From Trichobilharzia szidati (taxonomy: Eukaryota > Platyhelminthes > Trematoda > Strigeidida > Schistosomatidae): DNA of 64,000 nucleotides. The position numbers were made by a program, and so were the translations under genes. The DNA lies in NCBI GenBank assembly GCA_944472155.2, contig OX235279.1, forward strand, positions 120,768,110 through 120,832,109, given 5' to 3'. Shown here one piece after another: positions 23,837 to 34,398 of the stretch. How positions within the stretch are numbered: position 1 is the stretch's first letter; each line of letters starts with the position of its first letter. The notes under the pieces were generated by a model, which was given only the letters and a program-made list of their open reading frames with translations, did no database searches and was not told the origin of the DNA.

Positions 23837-26800
23837 ACCTGCATCTATATAAATATACTTATAAATCTTGTCAGTAACACACATCATTGCAAACGATTTT
23901 GAATAGCTCTACAAAGTTTCTGCAACCATTGGTTCTTAACATCCCAAAAGGACATCAGCCAAGTAATTTGTACCAACACTGAACAACGGTTTGCATTTCT
24001 CATAATCCAGCCACAAATTTCTAGTGAAGAATTATTCTTCTGTAACACTACCAGATTGTACGAAACCAACTGATATGGCGCCGTGACCATTTTATTCACG
24101 TGATATGTTGGATCATTTTCGATGGATTGTTAGTCAACGAAATCTCTATGTTAGCACAAAAGGTCCGTTTAACTTCCATTCCTAATGCAGGTGAAAGAGC
24201 AAATACCTGAACTACAGGTCCAGTGTGTCGCCCGACGGCTTGCACCTTTCTTCTATGTAATTTTGGAAAATAGATACTTAAAGTGAATTGTTTGAAAAGA
24301 ATTCGGTTATCTAATTACAACCCCATTTATTGAAAAGTGATTAAGTTTTCGGTTAGGTGTAGATTTTCAAGTGAGACATGTAAGATAACTGGTGAACTCT
24401 ATCCATTAAGTTGACTGAGAAGTGTCTTGTAAACCGTGCTGCGTTATTGGAGTGGGCAGAGTTAGATCAAAAAGTAATCGACCGAACTTTACCTGGCTAA
24501 AAAAGTCATATGACCACCGAAACTTATGGTTGGACAATCTAGGTCATATGACTCTCAGCTGTCCCCAGTGGTTTAAGATTAATAAGGCATTCGTTTAACT
24601 GCTTTAGTTTTTATTCCTTTTATTTTATAACGCTTTAAGACTTGTATGCTGTTGTATCATTTTTGTCATTTCTCATATTTTCCGTCCGATGTACAAATGT
24701 GAGATGTGGCAAATCTAACCGATACCCAATAGTTCTAGGAAATAATTTTGAGACGATGTTTCTGATGCGATTTGATGTTGCACAGTTTGAAAGTATCATT
24801 CTCATGTTTTGTCAATGAGTGGGCTTACGCCATGTATTTGATTCACACTAATGTCGTGCATCTTTCGCATTTTTCATTCATAAAAAGTCAAAGGTAAATG
24901 GCGAAATCAGAAACTTGGTTTTTGTTGTAGTTTAAAACTCAGTTAATTCATGAATAATCCCCATTCAGACATTGACGAAAAAAAGACACCTAGTTCAGTG
25001 AAGAGGCTCTTTTCGGCGAATTCATTTTCCTCTTTAGCTGTACAGTCGCATTTATAGGCAATTTTTTTATGGAAAAGTACAGTAGTAACAAAAGTGATCA
25101 GTCGTCACAGTCATATTTGTTAATATTAGTCAATGCATAAGACAGGTTGAATAAATTTACTAGAGTTACTTAACAAGATGAATAATTTAATGAATGAGTT
25201 GTATTCAGGATGTATATAGAAACGAAAGAAAACATGGAATTATGTATGAGTTCCAAAGAAATACAAGAGTTATAAGGAGTTGGAAAAACAAAAATAAAAT
25301 CCGAGTCGGTAGAAATCAACAAGGTTGTTACCATGATAGTAGAAGCGGTTAAATAATTTTATTTTTCTAACAACGGCTAGAGCTTCAGCGGTGGAAAAGA
25401 GACAAAGGCCTATTGCTTTTGGTAGGTTATTCTCCACTTTGTAGATTACTTTGAAGGTGTTTGCTGAGGTGGACTAACCAGTTTAAACATGTGTTCGATC
25501 ATTACACTCCTGATAGAGCCACTGCTGCCTTTCCACTGTACCTGGTGAAATCTAATCAATTCATTTTACAGCTTATCTTGGTTTATATTAGATCTACAGT
25601 ATTCCAGAACATGTCCTAAGCCGATAAAATAGCTTCATTTTTCTTACCCGTTAGTCTGAATGAATGTTGAAACCTATCAGCACAATTTATAGACATGCTT
25701 TCAGCTCTGGGTCTTATTGCGACATCAACAAGATCAGGTGATGATGCCACATAGTTGTTTAAGAAATTCACGTGAAGAGTACTTTTTAACCTGGCTGGGA
25801 AAATGTTACTTGTAGTAATCTACTGGTATCTTTAATTCACGGTTTGCAAATATAGAATGCTTCAGTAACCATGATTTCCAGAGTTTATTGTCAAATTTAC
25901 GTTTTGTTCAATTTACACCTAGATGAGAATGTCGTAGGTGATGACATCAAGTCACAAACGTAGTGTTAGATATAACTACTGCATATTCAGGAAATGTAAC
26001 TGACGCATGTAATATTTTTTCTGTACCTTTTGCAGTAATTGGCTTGTAGATTGTTATTTCAATGCTAGTACTTTCACCTTTGTAAATCTTATGTGTTACG
26101 AATATTCCGATTCTAGATCCATCGAATTTCGTTTATTCACGCCCGGTTCTGCTACAGCATTTTCCTTTATATCGAACTTCTGACATTGGGTGTCCAACGA
26201 AACCTCTTGATGCTATGCCAAACCATTTGAGACAACTTCCGAATAAACCGAAAATAGACTGTCTTTCAAAAGAGGCAACCAAAGAAGTATGTATCGTTTT
26301 TTAAGTTCCGTTTTTCTAAATATTCTTTTTCATCTGAATTCATTGTCTTGTTAATCCGTTTCTAATCATATTCTTCCATAAACTGTCGTGTAAAGCATGT
26401 CTGGTGAACTACTTGTTGTAACTGTAGGGGAATTAAATGAGGACGTTGTCGCCTTGTTCTGTCTGCGCCTGACTAATATGCCTATCTGCTTCTGGTACCT
26501 TCCGATTCAGCGAACCACGCAAATATCAAAAGACAAAGTCTGCTCTCTGACTGTATATTGTAGTACAACAACTACGACAAATAAACTTATTTAGGAGATG
26601 GTATTTATACATTTTTACAACCAATACAGACAGCTAACGGTATTTGAAATAATTGGTCGTAATAGTCAATAACAAAATGCGTGGGAAATGATAATATACC
26701 ACTTATGCGAGATTAACAGTCGTTAAGATATTTTTTTTGTCCAATACAGTCCTACAGGAGGTCAGTCGCGAGCCTGAATAGCTCAGTGGTAACGTCTCTG

Positions 26801-29800
26801 ACTGCAGCACTGGGTGATGCGGGTTCGAATCTCAGAAGGGACATCAGTTCCTTCAAGGTTGCAGATACGCCTTGCTGATGAGCGCCAACTAGCACGAAAC
26901 CTAGGTCCAAGGCTTCCTGCCGATTGCCTCCAACCATCTAGTACCGACAGTCGTTAAGATAATTGAACAATAACAAAGTGCGTGAGAATTGATGATATAC
27001 CACTTATGCGAGATTAACAGTCGTTAAAATAATTGAATAATAACAAAGTGTGTGGGATCCTATCACTACTTATCTGATGCTTGACCTTTGCGACTGCTAA
27101 ATTTGTCGCCTAGTGAGTGTCGGTGTCCAGAAAAACTCCCTTTTTCTGAACGTATAAGATTAACTTCAGCAAGAAAACACACGAGCCCTAGTGGTTCGCC
27201 TACCTGACCCAAGTCACATGTAATGTATTGTCTATAAGTTTGATTGTAACGTACAGAAACAGTTGCCTGATTCTCTAGCCAAGATGTTGTGAATAGTCTT
27301 CATTTATTCTTATCAACCAGTAGTGTATAATCCTGTGTCAACCGATGATTTGCGAATTTTATTCACCGCTTTTGTGAATTAGGTGTTATAGTTAGTTTTA
27401 CTTTTAATACTAACTAAATATTCGTAAACTGTCTCCTAATTATTGTCGTAAATTTTTGTAATTGGCGGTCATCATTCATCGAATATCTTATGCTCATAGT
27501 GTTGTCTTTGTTTATTTATTAAGTTAATAAACTTATTTTTGATTTGCCTTGTGTGTATTATAATCCCACTAAATAAATGTGCAGCGTTTAAAGGAAGTTA
27601 CGAAAACAGCTTTTGATAGACGTATTTGTTTTTACTAAATAAACACCCAGTTAAACTCTAAGCATTTTACTCTATTCATTGCCGATGCACCGCAAAAATA
27701 CACATAAAAACTATATACAATGACTTCGCTTATAGAATGATAAGCTGACTGACTGGTTTCAACATATAACTTTGCACCGATGTACAGCAGTTCAAGTCGC
27801 CACACTCCATGTAGCACACAAATCAAGGGAAGAAAGTAAAAAGAAATGCAAAATAGTGACAGTAAACTGAGAACACAGCAATAAACAGAGAACAGCAAAA
27901 AGAATAGTAATATGGAAGAACAATATTGTTTTATTGGGTATTATAAGTCACAAGGAGTGGATGCATCTGCACCTTTGAGAACGATTTTGAGCTATATCAC
28001 CAATTGTTTCTAACCATCGGTTTTTAACGTCCCGAGGACCCCAACCAAGAAGTCTACCCCTTCCTACGTGGCTTAAACTAACTGTTGTAGATTTCATTGA
28101 CTGGTGCCATGTTTTGGTTTGACCACCGCTAGCTCTTTTCCAGCCTGACCCTATATCAGCTAACATCGCCCGTCGAGGAAGGCGATGACTAGGCACACGT
28201 AACACATGTCCTAACCATCTCAGTCGATGTAATTTCACAGCCTCGTCTATTGATTTCCCCTCCTTACCTAGCACTCGACCGACGCCTAACCTCAATATTG
28301 CTCACCTTATTATGCCACTTCACGCGGGAGATAGAACGCAGACACCTATGATCAAAGATAGTTAGCCTTTTCATGTCTTCCACTTTCAGTGGCCACGTCT
28401 CACAACCATGAAAGAGCACGAAGCGGATTGATGAGCAGTACACACGCCCTTTGGTCGATAGCCAGCCGGATATCACGTCTACGCCAGAGACGGCGTAAAC
28501 TGGCATATGCATATGCAAAACTAGCCCTCTGTATCCTTGCTGAGATTTCAACCCGTTGGGGCTGACGGTTCTTCCCAAGTAAGTGAAGCGGTCAACGTGC
28601 TCTACCAATTCACTCCCTTTTTCTAAGCTAGGAGTCAATGTAGTCCAGTCCAGTCCTGTAGCATCATCTTGCATTTGATGGCAGGGCGCGAATCATATGC
28701 CGAACATTCGAAGATTACTGGTGCTCAAGGTGTTCAGAAGACTGCACTTTGTCAGTGTCTTCAACTAGAAGGTTCCCGTTGCTTTGCCTCGTTTCAGACT
28801 AGTGACAGCCTTAGTAACCTCAGTTAGGGAAGGTGGACCTGTGTTTATTTCCCATTCCTGGGGGTGTTGGATTTTTGGTAAGGTGAGTGTGGCTGTACGC
28901 CAATTAAATCTCTCCTCAAAGTGTTCTTTCCAGCGTTCCAGTCGTATATCCTGGGTGCTAATTTTGGTGCCATTTCTCTCAGGGACTGCTTCCTTTCCTT
29001 TCTACTATTACTCATTCTGTTCCACTCTTATACTTGTCAAATCTACTGATTCCCTTCACTCATTTTCTTGTCTACCTTTGTGTGCTTTTTGGAACGTGGC
29101 AACTCGAACTGCTGCACTTCGGTGCCAAGTTCTATGTTGAATCCAGCCAGCCAGAGATTGCTTCACTAATCGTTTGGCTGTTACCACCTTTTTTCCTGAT
29201 AAGCCTAAGTAGTTGTCTGGTGTTGCCAATCGCCGATGCCTTTTCCATCTCTTTCGCTTTTTTCTCGCACCACTGTTCACGGTTGTTGTGAAGACTTTTT
29301 GTTAGTTTTTGTTTGAGTAGCTTTCGCTCCTCATCATAATGAGAGCTCGCCGAAATCAGTCTTGCGTCAATCGGTTTGGATGAGGTGGTGGAGATCCAAT
29401 GGCTCTGACTAACTTTTGGTTTTAGGTTATTAACGGCTTTTACAGCTGTGTCTACAGCTAACTGTGTGTTGTGCCAGTCCTGCTGTCGACCTCAGGTACA
29501 CGTTTCGCTATTTCTTCCTTAAATAAGGACTCAGTGTCTCGATCTAGTTGGGGACGTAACTCCTTGCTGCCAGCATTTTTTATGACCGTTTAAACGTAAG
29601 GATAAACGTGCGGGAACCAAAGCGTCATCAGAGTCTACGCACGTGTTCCAGAAGGAGCGACAGTCTTCTAGTGACCCTCACTAACGATACCCTATGGCTA
29701 TTTGGTCTATCTGAGTCCAGCGTTGATTTGGTGATGGAGGTCGCCAGGTTACGCAGTGTCTCTCTTTGTACCTAAAGTTAGTGCTGACCAGGAGCAGATG

Positions 29801-32562
29801 ATTATCTGAGCAAAACTGTAGAAGACGATCACCGTTGTCGGTTCGTTGGCAGGGAACTCCATATGTACCACCTACATACTTCTCAGTCTGGCACAACTTC
29901 CCTACTTGGGCATTGAAGTCGCCTGCTAAAACAACTATATCTGAACGTTTTGCTGTTTGCAGGAAACTAGAAAGTTTCAGGTAGAAATCATCCCTTAGTT
30001 CATCCGAACTTCAGTCTGTTGGGTCGTAAGGGGAGACGACGAATATACAATGACGAGTAACGCCGTCCTTGCTTCTTCTAAATGACCCGTTCAAACGGAC
30101 TGCACACATACGACTATCTACTGGGATCCAGTCAAGAAATGATTTTTCTACCCTAACACACAATTGTGAGATCTCGCGAACTAGACGAAGAGTCTGCCGA
30201 TATCCTCAAGGTTAATTTTGCAGATTCACCTTGTTGGCCGGGTGAGGTTAAGTGAATGACTGAACTCGGGTCTTATATGCGTGTCTCCGTAACACTACAT
30301 GCACTCATGGCTCTAGATTCCAGAGTTCTTGCTAGTGATGCCTGTTGTCCGATTAGGCAGAGTATCCTGACGGTGAAAGCTCCTATATGAAGTGAAGGAG
30401 TGAAGAGAATCAATAGAGTTTTGTTAAGTATGAGTGAAACAGAATGAGTAATGGTAGAAAGGAATATGAAAGATTACAGAAACTGAATACATCTGCGCCA
30501 TTGACAACAATTTTGAGCCATGTCACCTATTGTCTCCAGCCATTGATTCTTAGAGTCCCGAGGGCTCCAACCCGGAAGTCTGCATCTCCCTACCTGACTC
30601 AGTTTAACTGTCAGGGATTTCATGGATTGATGCCATGTTTTTGTTTGGCCACCACTTACTCTTTTCCAACCTGCACCTATATCAGCTAGTAATACCCGTC
30701 GGGGGAGACGATGGTTAGGCATGCGCAGCACGTGACCTAGCCATCTCAATCTATGTAACTTTATAGCCTCTTCGATTGATTTTCCCTCTTTGCCCAACAC
30801 TACGCCTAACGTCAACATTACTTACCTTATTAAACCACCTAACGCGAGAAAGAGATCGTAAACATCTGTGGTCAAAAACAGACAACCTTTTCATGTCTTC
30901 AACTCGTATTGGCCATGCTTCAGAGCCATAGAGAAGGACGGAGCGAACTGCTGAGCAGTACACACGTCCCTTGGTTGATAGCCTCCGGCAGTACTACTTC
31001 GTCGCAGACTCCCATCATAGGGTAAAAAAATTCTTACACTATGCGGGTAACTGCTTTTAGTCTAATCGCTATCCTAACAACTTTCCTGGCATGGTAGGAC
31101 CTGCAGGAAGAATAGTTCCAGCCAGTGTAGTTTGTTGGGTAATTGCGATGTGCAAGCCCAACCACAACGTCAAGGTAGCAGGTATCTATCGGGAGAATAG
31201 TAAACATCAATGAATGCATAATCATTGATGTAACTGAAGAGATTTGGCTGGTGTATAGTCTCAACACTTGTTATCAATCTTTTTTACACGAAAAACAAAT
31301 ATCTAATGCTGTATTTTGTGTTATATCGAAACTACCACTTTACGTTCATATATGATTTTTATTCACTCGGCATCAGCTACTCGAGTCTCTTCGCCCACGA
31401 CTAGTATTATCTGGCCATACTCACTATTCGTGTAAAATTTCGCATAGATATGGCAACTTTTCGGACTCTGTTGTAACTGAATGGTCGGTTGCTAGCTTTT
31501 CTTGGCGAAATCTTGAACACCCAGGATTTTTATTGGTAAGTTAACAGAGATTGCAAACTCGATTTGATTATTATGCGTGGATACATAGATATATGTTTTA
31601 CGCCTTTTTCCTTTCGAATGTGTCTGGTCGATAACCATAGGTTATAATACTTACTTTTGATGTCAACTGGTTTCTTGTATTTTCCCTTCGTTGATGGAAT
31701 CTTGTACAACTGTACTCAGTATTCAAGAATGCAACACCTATTCTGTAAGTAATCATGAAACCGTTTGTCTACTGTGACTTTGTTAAGTGGAGTAGAATTG
31801 CAAGTTGAGTGCTCAGACCAAATAATCTTCAAATAAAATCATTTATTTATGCTAATCATATATGCACAACGACAGTATAGGCGTTATTTATCATGTGAAG
31901 AGTTGCACTACTGTCCTATTTTACTTCGATAACCCTTACTATTCAGTCACCTTAAATAAAGTAACACTAACTTACTGACTAGCTGGTTTCAACGTCGAAC
32001 TGTTCACATATGTGCAGAGGTTTGAGTTACCACATTCCATGTACAGTAAAGCGAGATAGTAAACGGAATTGCTATTACGGAAAAACAATAGTTTTATTGG
32101 ATATAATAAATCACAAAGACCGAATGCATTTGCTCCATCGAGAACAAATTTGAGCTATTCAAATCACCAATTGTCTCCAGCCACTGGTTTTTACGACATA
32201 TGTATGAATATGCGATTGTTTCCTAACTGCTTGTGTGTGTGTGTGTGTGTGTGTTTGTCGATAGTGATTACGCCAACTGCTGAAGTAAACAAACCAGTTT
32301 TCAATATATAGTCTCTTACATCATGTATGCCTAATGTATAAACCGATAAATTGTCTATAAAATATCTTTTTTCATTGAAACTTTATGTCATTATCATTGT
32401 ACTGTTGTCTTTGTCTTTCAGTTATCCATTTCATCAGCAAACTATGCAATTAATAAGTGTTATCTTCCAACTGAAATGCGCCTAATACAAATTTACTTCA
32501 CTGGATTCCTACTGGTGATACTGTTTGTTTTTCGTGCAAAATTAAAACGATTTTTATTATAA
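9787..32562 (+). CDS. MPPE1: MPPE1/PGAP5-type metallophosphoesterase
   Basis: Membrane metallophosphoesterase of the MPPE1 (PGAP5) family, which removes a side-chain ethanolamine-phosphate from GPI anchors so that GPI proteins can leave the ER. Exons: 9787-10064, 13627-13842, 22177-22469, 26117-26286, 31377-31535 and 32422-32562. All junctions are GT-AG and in phase, giving 418 codons plus stop, near the usual family length. Metal-ligand motifs appear in order: [34 protein letters not shown] and SGHTHYSC. A hydrophobic segment lies in exon 1 ([20 protein letters not shown]) and another near the C-terminus ([14 protein letters not shown]), as expected for a two-pass ER/Golgi protein. There is no in-frame ATG upstream in exon 1. 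An AUG from the spliced leader joined at 9786/9787 would be exactly in frame (M-NLRRLNES). Introns 2, 3 and 4 are rich in retroelements. Confidence 0.92.
11280..11440 (+). mobile_element. RTE 3'-end fragment
   Basis: Contains the block GGCGACTTGAACTGCCGCAC, followed by a GTGCAAAGTTCTATG motif, that ends the RTE copies at 17405-17480 and elsewhere. It is a 5'-truncated tail in MPPE1 intron 1. Confidence 0.6.
11450..13560. other. MPPE1 intron 1, remaining part
   Basis: Intronic sequence between exons 1 and 2. Apart from the RTE tail just upstream and a TA microsatellite at 13212-13232, I see no gene or recognisable repeat. Confidence 0.5.
13212..13232. repeat. TA dinucleotide microsatellite
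   Basis: About ten uninterrupted TA units in MPPE1 intron 1. Confidence 0.9.
15480..16230 (+). mobile_element. RTE copy A, 5'-truncated C-terminal region
   Basis: On the + strand the degenerate translation follows the RTE C-terminal domain ([21 protein letters not shown], then LRSISRFKW) and ends in the RTE 3' block around 16150-16205. It is almost identical, in inverse orientation, to 36985-37720, although copy A lacks about 45 bases near its 5' end that the other copy keeps. It lies in MPPE1 intron 2. Confidence 0.75.
16340..17490 (+). mobile_element. RTE copy B, palm-deleted derivative
   Basis: The + strand encodes [13 protein letters not shown] of the RT fingers at about 16435-16480. 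It then jumps straight to post-YADD sequence ([11 protein letters not shown]), the thumb ([15 protein letters not shown]), then [34 protein letters not shown] and [18 protein letters not shown]. The palm with its catalytic YADD is absent. The 3' end at 17400-17480 carries the family tail. 16435-17470 is nearly identical to the inverted copy at 27770-28820 and shares the same deletion junction. It lies in MPPE1 intron 2. Confidence 0.82.
18223..18235. repeat. Target-site duplication, left copy
   Basis: TTAAAGAGCTATT, matched exactly at 22068-22080. The pair frames the RTE element between them. Confidence 0.85.
18236..22067 (-). mobile_element. RTE copy C, full length with target-site duplication
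   Basis: A 3.8-kb non-LTR retrotransposon on the - strand, bounded by a perfect 13-base target-site duplication (18223-18235 and 22068-22080). The 5' untranslated part is about 21475-22067, one long reading frame lies at about 18455-21474, and the 3' end has an ATTT-rich tail at 18236-18265. This is the arrangement of RTE-clade elements such as the schistosome SR2 group. Both ends are present, so insertion was recent and complete. It sits in antisense orientation within MPPE1 intron 2. Confidence 0.92.
18455..21474 (-). pseudogene. RTE endonuclease-reverse transcriptase ORF, five nonsense codons
   Basis: A single frame encodes an apurinic-type endonuclease ([37 protein letters not shown]) followed by a reverse transcriptase. 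RT motifs are [63 protein letters not shown] and [10 protein letters not shown]; the thumb and the RTE C-terminal [12 protein letters not shown] follow. The catalytic YADD is intact. The frame is broken only by stops at 21169-21171, 20728-20730, 18886-18888, 18706-18708 and 18631-18633, with no frameshift. By comparison with related copies these replace Arg or Gln (first two) and Trp (last three), so all five fit C:G to T:A changes. The longest open part is 18886-20634, 582 codons. Confidence 0.88.
22068..22080. repeat. Target-site duplication, right copy
   Basis: Exact match to 18223-18235, flanking the 5' end of the RTE element. Confidence 0.85.
22480..23800. other. MPPE1 intron 3, 5' part
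   Basis: AT-rich intron sequence after exon 3. I see no gene or known element before the TA tract at 23804. Confidence 0.5.
23804..23832. repeat. TA microsatellite
   Basis: About fourteen TA units immediately on the 3' side of the - strand RTE fragment at 23880; it could be derived from that element's tail. Confidence 0.9.
23880..24180 (-). mobile_element. RTE C-terminal fragment
   Basis: The - strand reads [20 protein letters not shown], the counterpart of the conserved RTE ending [18 protein letters not shown]. It is a degenerate 5'-truncated copy in MPPE1 intron 3. Confidence 0.65.
25200..25790 (-). mobile_element. Possible old non-LTR 3' region
   Basis: The - strand near 25440-25320 reads [21 protein letters not shown], faintly like the C-terminal end of CR1-like reverse transcriptases (a W-NxLP-type box followed by a short Arg/Lys-rich tail). 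There are many breaks, and this is a weak call. Confidence 0.25.
26731..26947 (+). mobile_element. tRNA-derived SINE with hammerhead ribozyme
   Basis: The insertion has a tRNA-like head with a polymerase III A box (TAGCTCAGTGGTAA, about 26779-26792) and B box (GGGTTCGAATCTC, about 26821-26833), followed by a hammerhead ribozyme. This is the architecture of the schistosome Sm-alpha SINEs. The block CAGTCGTTAAGATA on both sides (26717-26730, 26948-26961) may be a target-site duplication, although it also belongs to the host tandem repeat. It lies in MPPE1 intron 4 in sense orientation. Confidence 0.8.
26861..26920 (+). ncRNA. Hammerhead ribozyme, type I, intact core
   Basis: The conserved core is complete: CUGAUGA at 26875-26881 and GAAA at 26896-26899. 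The predicted cleavage site is GUC, cut after 26907. Stem I pairs GCCUUG (26869-26874) with CAAGGC (26908-26913) and, beyond an internal loop, GCAG (26861-26864) with CUGC (26917-26920). Stem II is GCGC/GCAC around loop CAACUA with one C-A mismatch (26883/26894). Stem III is two base pairs, AC/GU, closed by loop CUAG. The short stem III and looped stem I match the schistosome SINE ribozyme. The stem II mismatch may reduce activity. Confidence 0.85.
27760..30390 (-). mobile_element. RTE copy D, palm-deleted, with a nested insertion
   Basis: Read on the - strand. 30390-29640 holds the endonuclease ([35 protein letters not shown]). 29600-29165 holds the linker ([19 protein letters not shown]). 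After a nested insertion at 28993-29155 the linker continues ([26 protein letters not shown]). The frame then jumps over the RT palm to post-YADD and thumb sequence and runs to the C-terminal [19 protein letters not shown] and [18 protein letters not shown]. Stops and frameshifts are present. The 3' end at 27770-27830 carries the family tail. It lies in MPPE1 intron 4, antisense. Confidence 0.82.
28993..29155 (+). mobile_element. Nested 163-base RTE 3'-end insertion
   Basis: An RTE 3' untranslated segment in + orientation interrupts copy D on the opposite strand. It is flanked by a 9-base near-duplication, GACTGCTTC at 28984-28992 and GATTGCTTC at 29156-29164, and removing it restores the linker reading of copy D. 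Confidence 0.7.
30391..31200 (-). mobile_element. RTE copy E, 5' module fused to 3' ORF end
   Basis: The - strand starts with the RTE 5' module (31040-31200; [16 protein letters not shown] in the readable frame). It passes directly to the thumb and C-terminal domain ([53 protein letters not shown]) at 30474-31000. Endonuclease and RT palm are missing. Its 3' untranslated region runs into the 5' edge of copy D near 30390, so the two are head-to-tail neighbours. Confidence 0.75.
31970..32200 (-). mobile_element. RTE 3'-end fragment
   Basis: The - strand carries the family tail block (about 31985-32045) preceded by the remains of the C-terminal coding region. It is 5'-truncated and lies in MPPE1 intron 5. 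Confidence 0.6.
32232..32254. repeat. TG microsatellite
   Basis: Run of TG units with one interruption, in MPPE1 intron 5. Confidence 0.9.
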
Positions 32563-33160
32563 TGTCTTTATACTGACTATTGACCAATTGATTTTTTTTT
32601 AACAAAATAACTTTTTATACATCCCTATTCACACTCTACATTACTGCTTGTTCTTTCCTTCTTCTGTTTTTTTTTCTCGCTCAGTATTTTGCAGATGTTT
32701 GGTATCTCCTCTTTTTTCAAGGCCTACATTTTCATGTGATGAGCAATGTGTGTGATTTATTTAAAAAATATTTATTCAAAAAAGTGGTGCTGAATATACC
32801 TTCGATATTGTTACTTGTTTGTTGCGGCGATGTCTGTCTCTCTGCGCGCGTATCTGTACGTTTGTGTGTGTGTGTTTAATCCAAAAATAAATAATATCCA
32901 AATATTTTTTCGTGTTTTTCAAATATGAAATGCATACCGTTGGCATGTATGTGTGTGTGTGTGTACATTTGTGGCATATATATCAATCCCAAATTATTAT
33001 GACAATGAATAATACCAGTTTATGCTGGAAGTAATCTAATACATAAATAAAGTCGTCTAATCACTTCAGGCGAGCGACATAACTGATTTGGATACCTAAA
33101 ATAAGCGTAGAATTTGGCCACTGTGGTTGAATATCAGTCCATATTAAATAATTATATATT
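32563..33160. other. MPPE1 3' flank
   Basis: T- and TG-rich intergenic sequence. AATAAA-type poly(A) signals occur near 32886 and 33045. A possible diverged copy of the Penelope-type terminal sequence starts near 33115. No gene is seen. Confidence 0.4.
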
Positions 33161-33166
33161 TGACAT

Positions 33167-33220
33167 ATAACACACAGTGATAACTTGATACAATATTAAT
33201 ATTGTATCACTGCGTGTTAT
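33167..33220. repeat. Palindrome in Penelope-type terminal sequence
   Basis: A perfect 24-base palindrome at 33186-33209 (TGATACAATATT and its complement) is extended outward by ATAACACACAGTGA against TCACTGCGTGTTAT across a five-base bulge. Confidence 0.75.
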
Positions 33221-33284
33221 ATAGAATAAACTTATCTATTATATTTGGATACTTCAGAAATTTCATACATTTATTCTCCTTAAT

Positions 33285-33480
33285 GAATTTGAATAAAGAA
33301 ACGACAACAGTTTTTGCAGAGAAAATAGTAACATCATTTATATTTTGTTGGCTTCTTATCAGTTGCTTACAGGCCAAAGTTATTATTAAGTATAATTATA
33401 AAACTTGGGCACTGTGGTAGAGTTTAACTCCGTTACAGATAAGATTTCATATTGATTGATAAATCACAGTGTTATACAGT

Positions 33481-33536
<56 letters not shown>

Positions 33537-34367
33537 ACTCATTTGATTTCGCTGAAAGTGTGAACCACATGAACGTTTTGAATAAGTTCATGGTGTCATC
33601 TGATGACTGACTGATTGGTTTCAACATAAAACTTTACACCAATGTGCAGCAGTTCGAGTCGAGATTATGATCTATGGAGGAATTAGCGGAAAAATTTATT
33701 TTCTCGAAAAGATTTTGAAAAAATAGTTACCCTCATAGGTTCATTAACAATTACAGAAGATCTGAAGTCTCAAATTTCAAGCAAATCACAGTGGAGAAAA
33801 AGACCGTATACATTCAACTTGACTATGAGGGTGAAAATATTACAGCAATAGTCAACAGAAGATTGAGGATGTCTCTAGGCAGATCCTATCCTACAGCTAA
33901 GCTCGTTCCGGTCTATCGAACAACTTGCTCTTTGGTGCAGTCAAAAATCGACAGATGTCCTTCTCATGTTAACTCCAACTGTATATACAAATTTACATGC
34001 ATCTGCGGGAGCAGTTACATTGAAAGAACAGAAAGAAGGGCATATCTACGATTTTCTGAACGTGTACCAAAAAGCCTATTTCAGAAGGAACAATGCTTTA
34101 AACAGTACCATCGCCAGGCATGTGTCATGAGGTGGACGTCGCAAGATCGTTCAAAATTATCAGTAGGCAAAAGAGTTCAATTCCCCTCAAGTTTGCCGAG
34201 GCGATCTCCATCAAACGTCTGTAACCTGATTTATGCTTTCAGAAGGAAGCAGTTATCAGTCTCTCTTTACCCTGGTAACTGGATATTTTCACATCTCTTT
34301 CATCTGATTACGTAATGTTGAAAGTTTCCCTTGTGCATTGTCATTACTGTTCGGAATAGTGTTTAAT

Positions 34368-34398
<31 letters not shown>

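Larger units (their letters stand above)
26660..27058. repeat. 70-base tandem repeat split by a SINE
   Basis: Units start at the block CAGTCGTTAAGATA (26717, 26948 and, with one change, 27018) and contain ATACCACTTATGCGAGATTAA. The distance between 26948 and 27018 is 70 bases. Once the SINE is removed, the spacing of the first two units is consistent with the same period. Confidence 0.7.

Noticed and set aside
26770..26842. Possible tRNA gene with A and B boxes
   Set aside because: The acceptor ends do not pair as in a mature tRNA, and the segment continues directly into a hammerhead ribozyme, so it is a SINE head.
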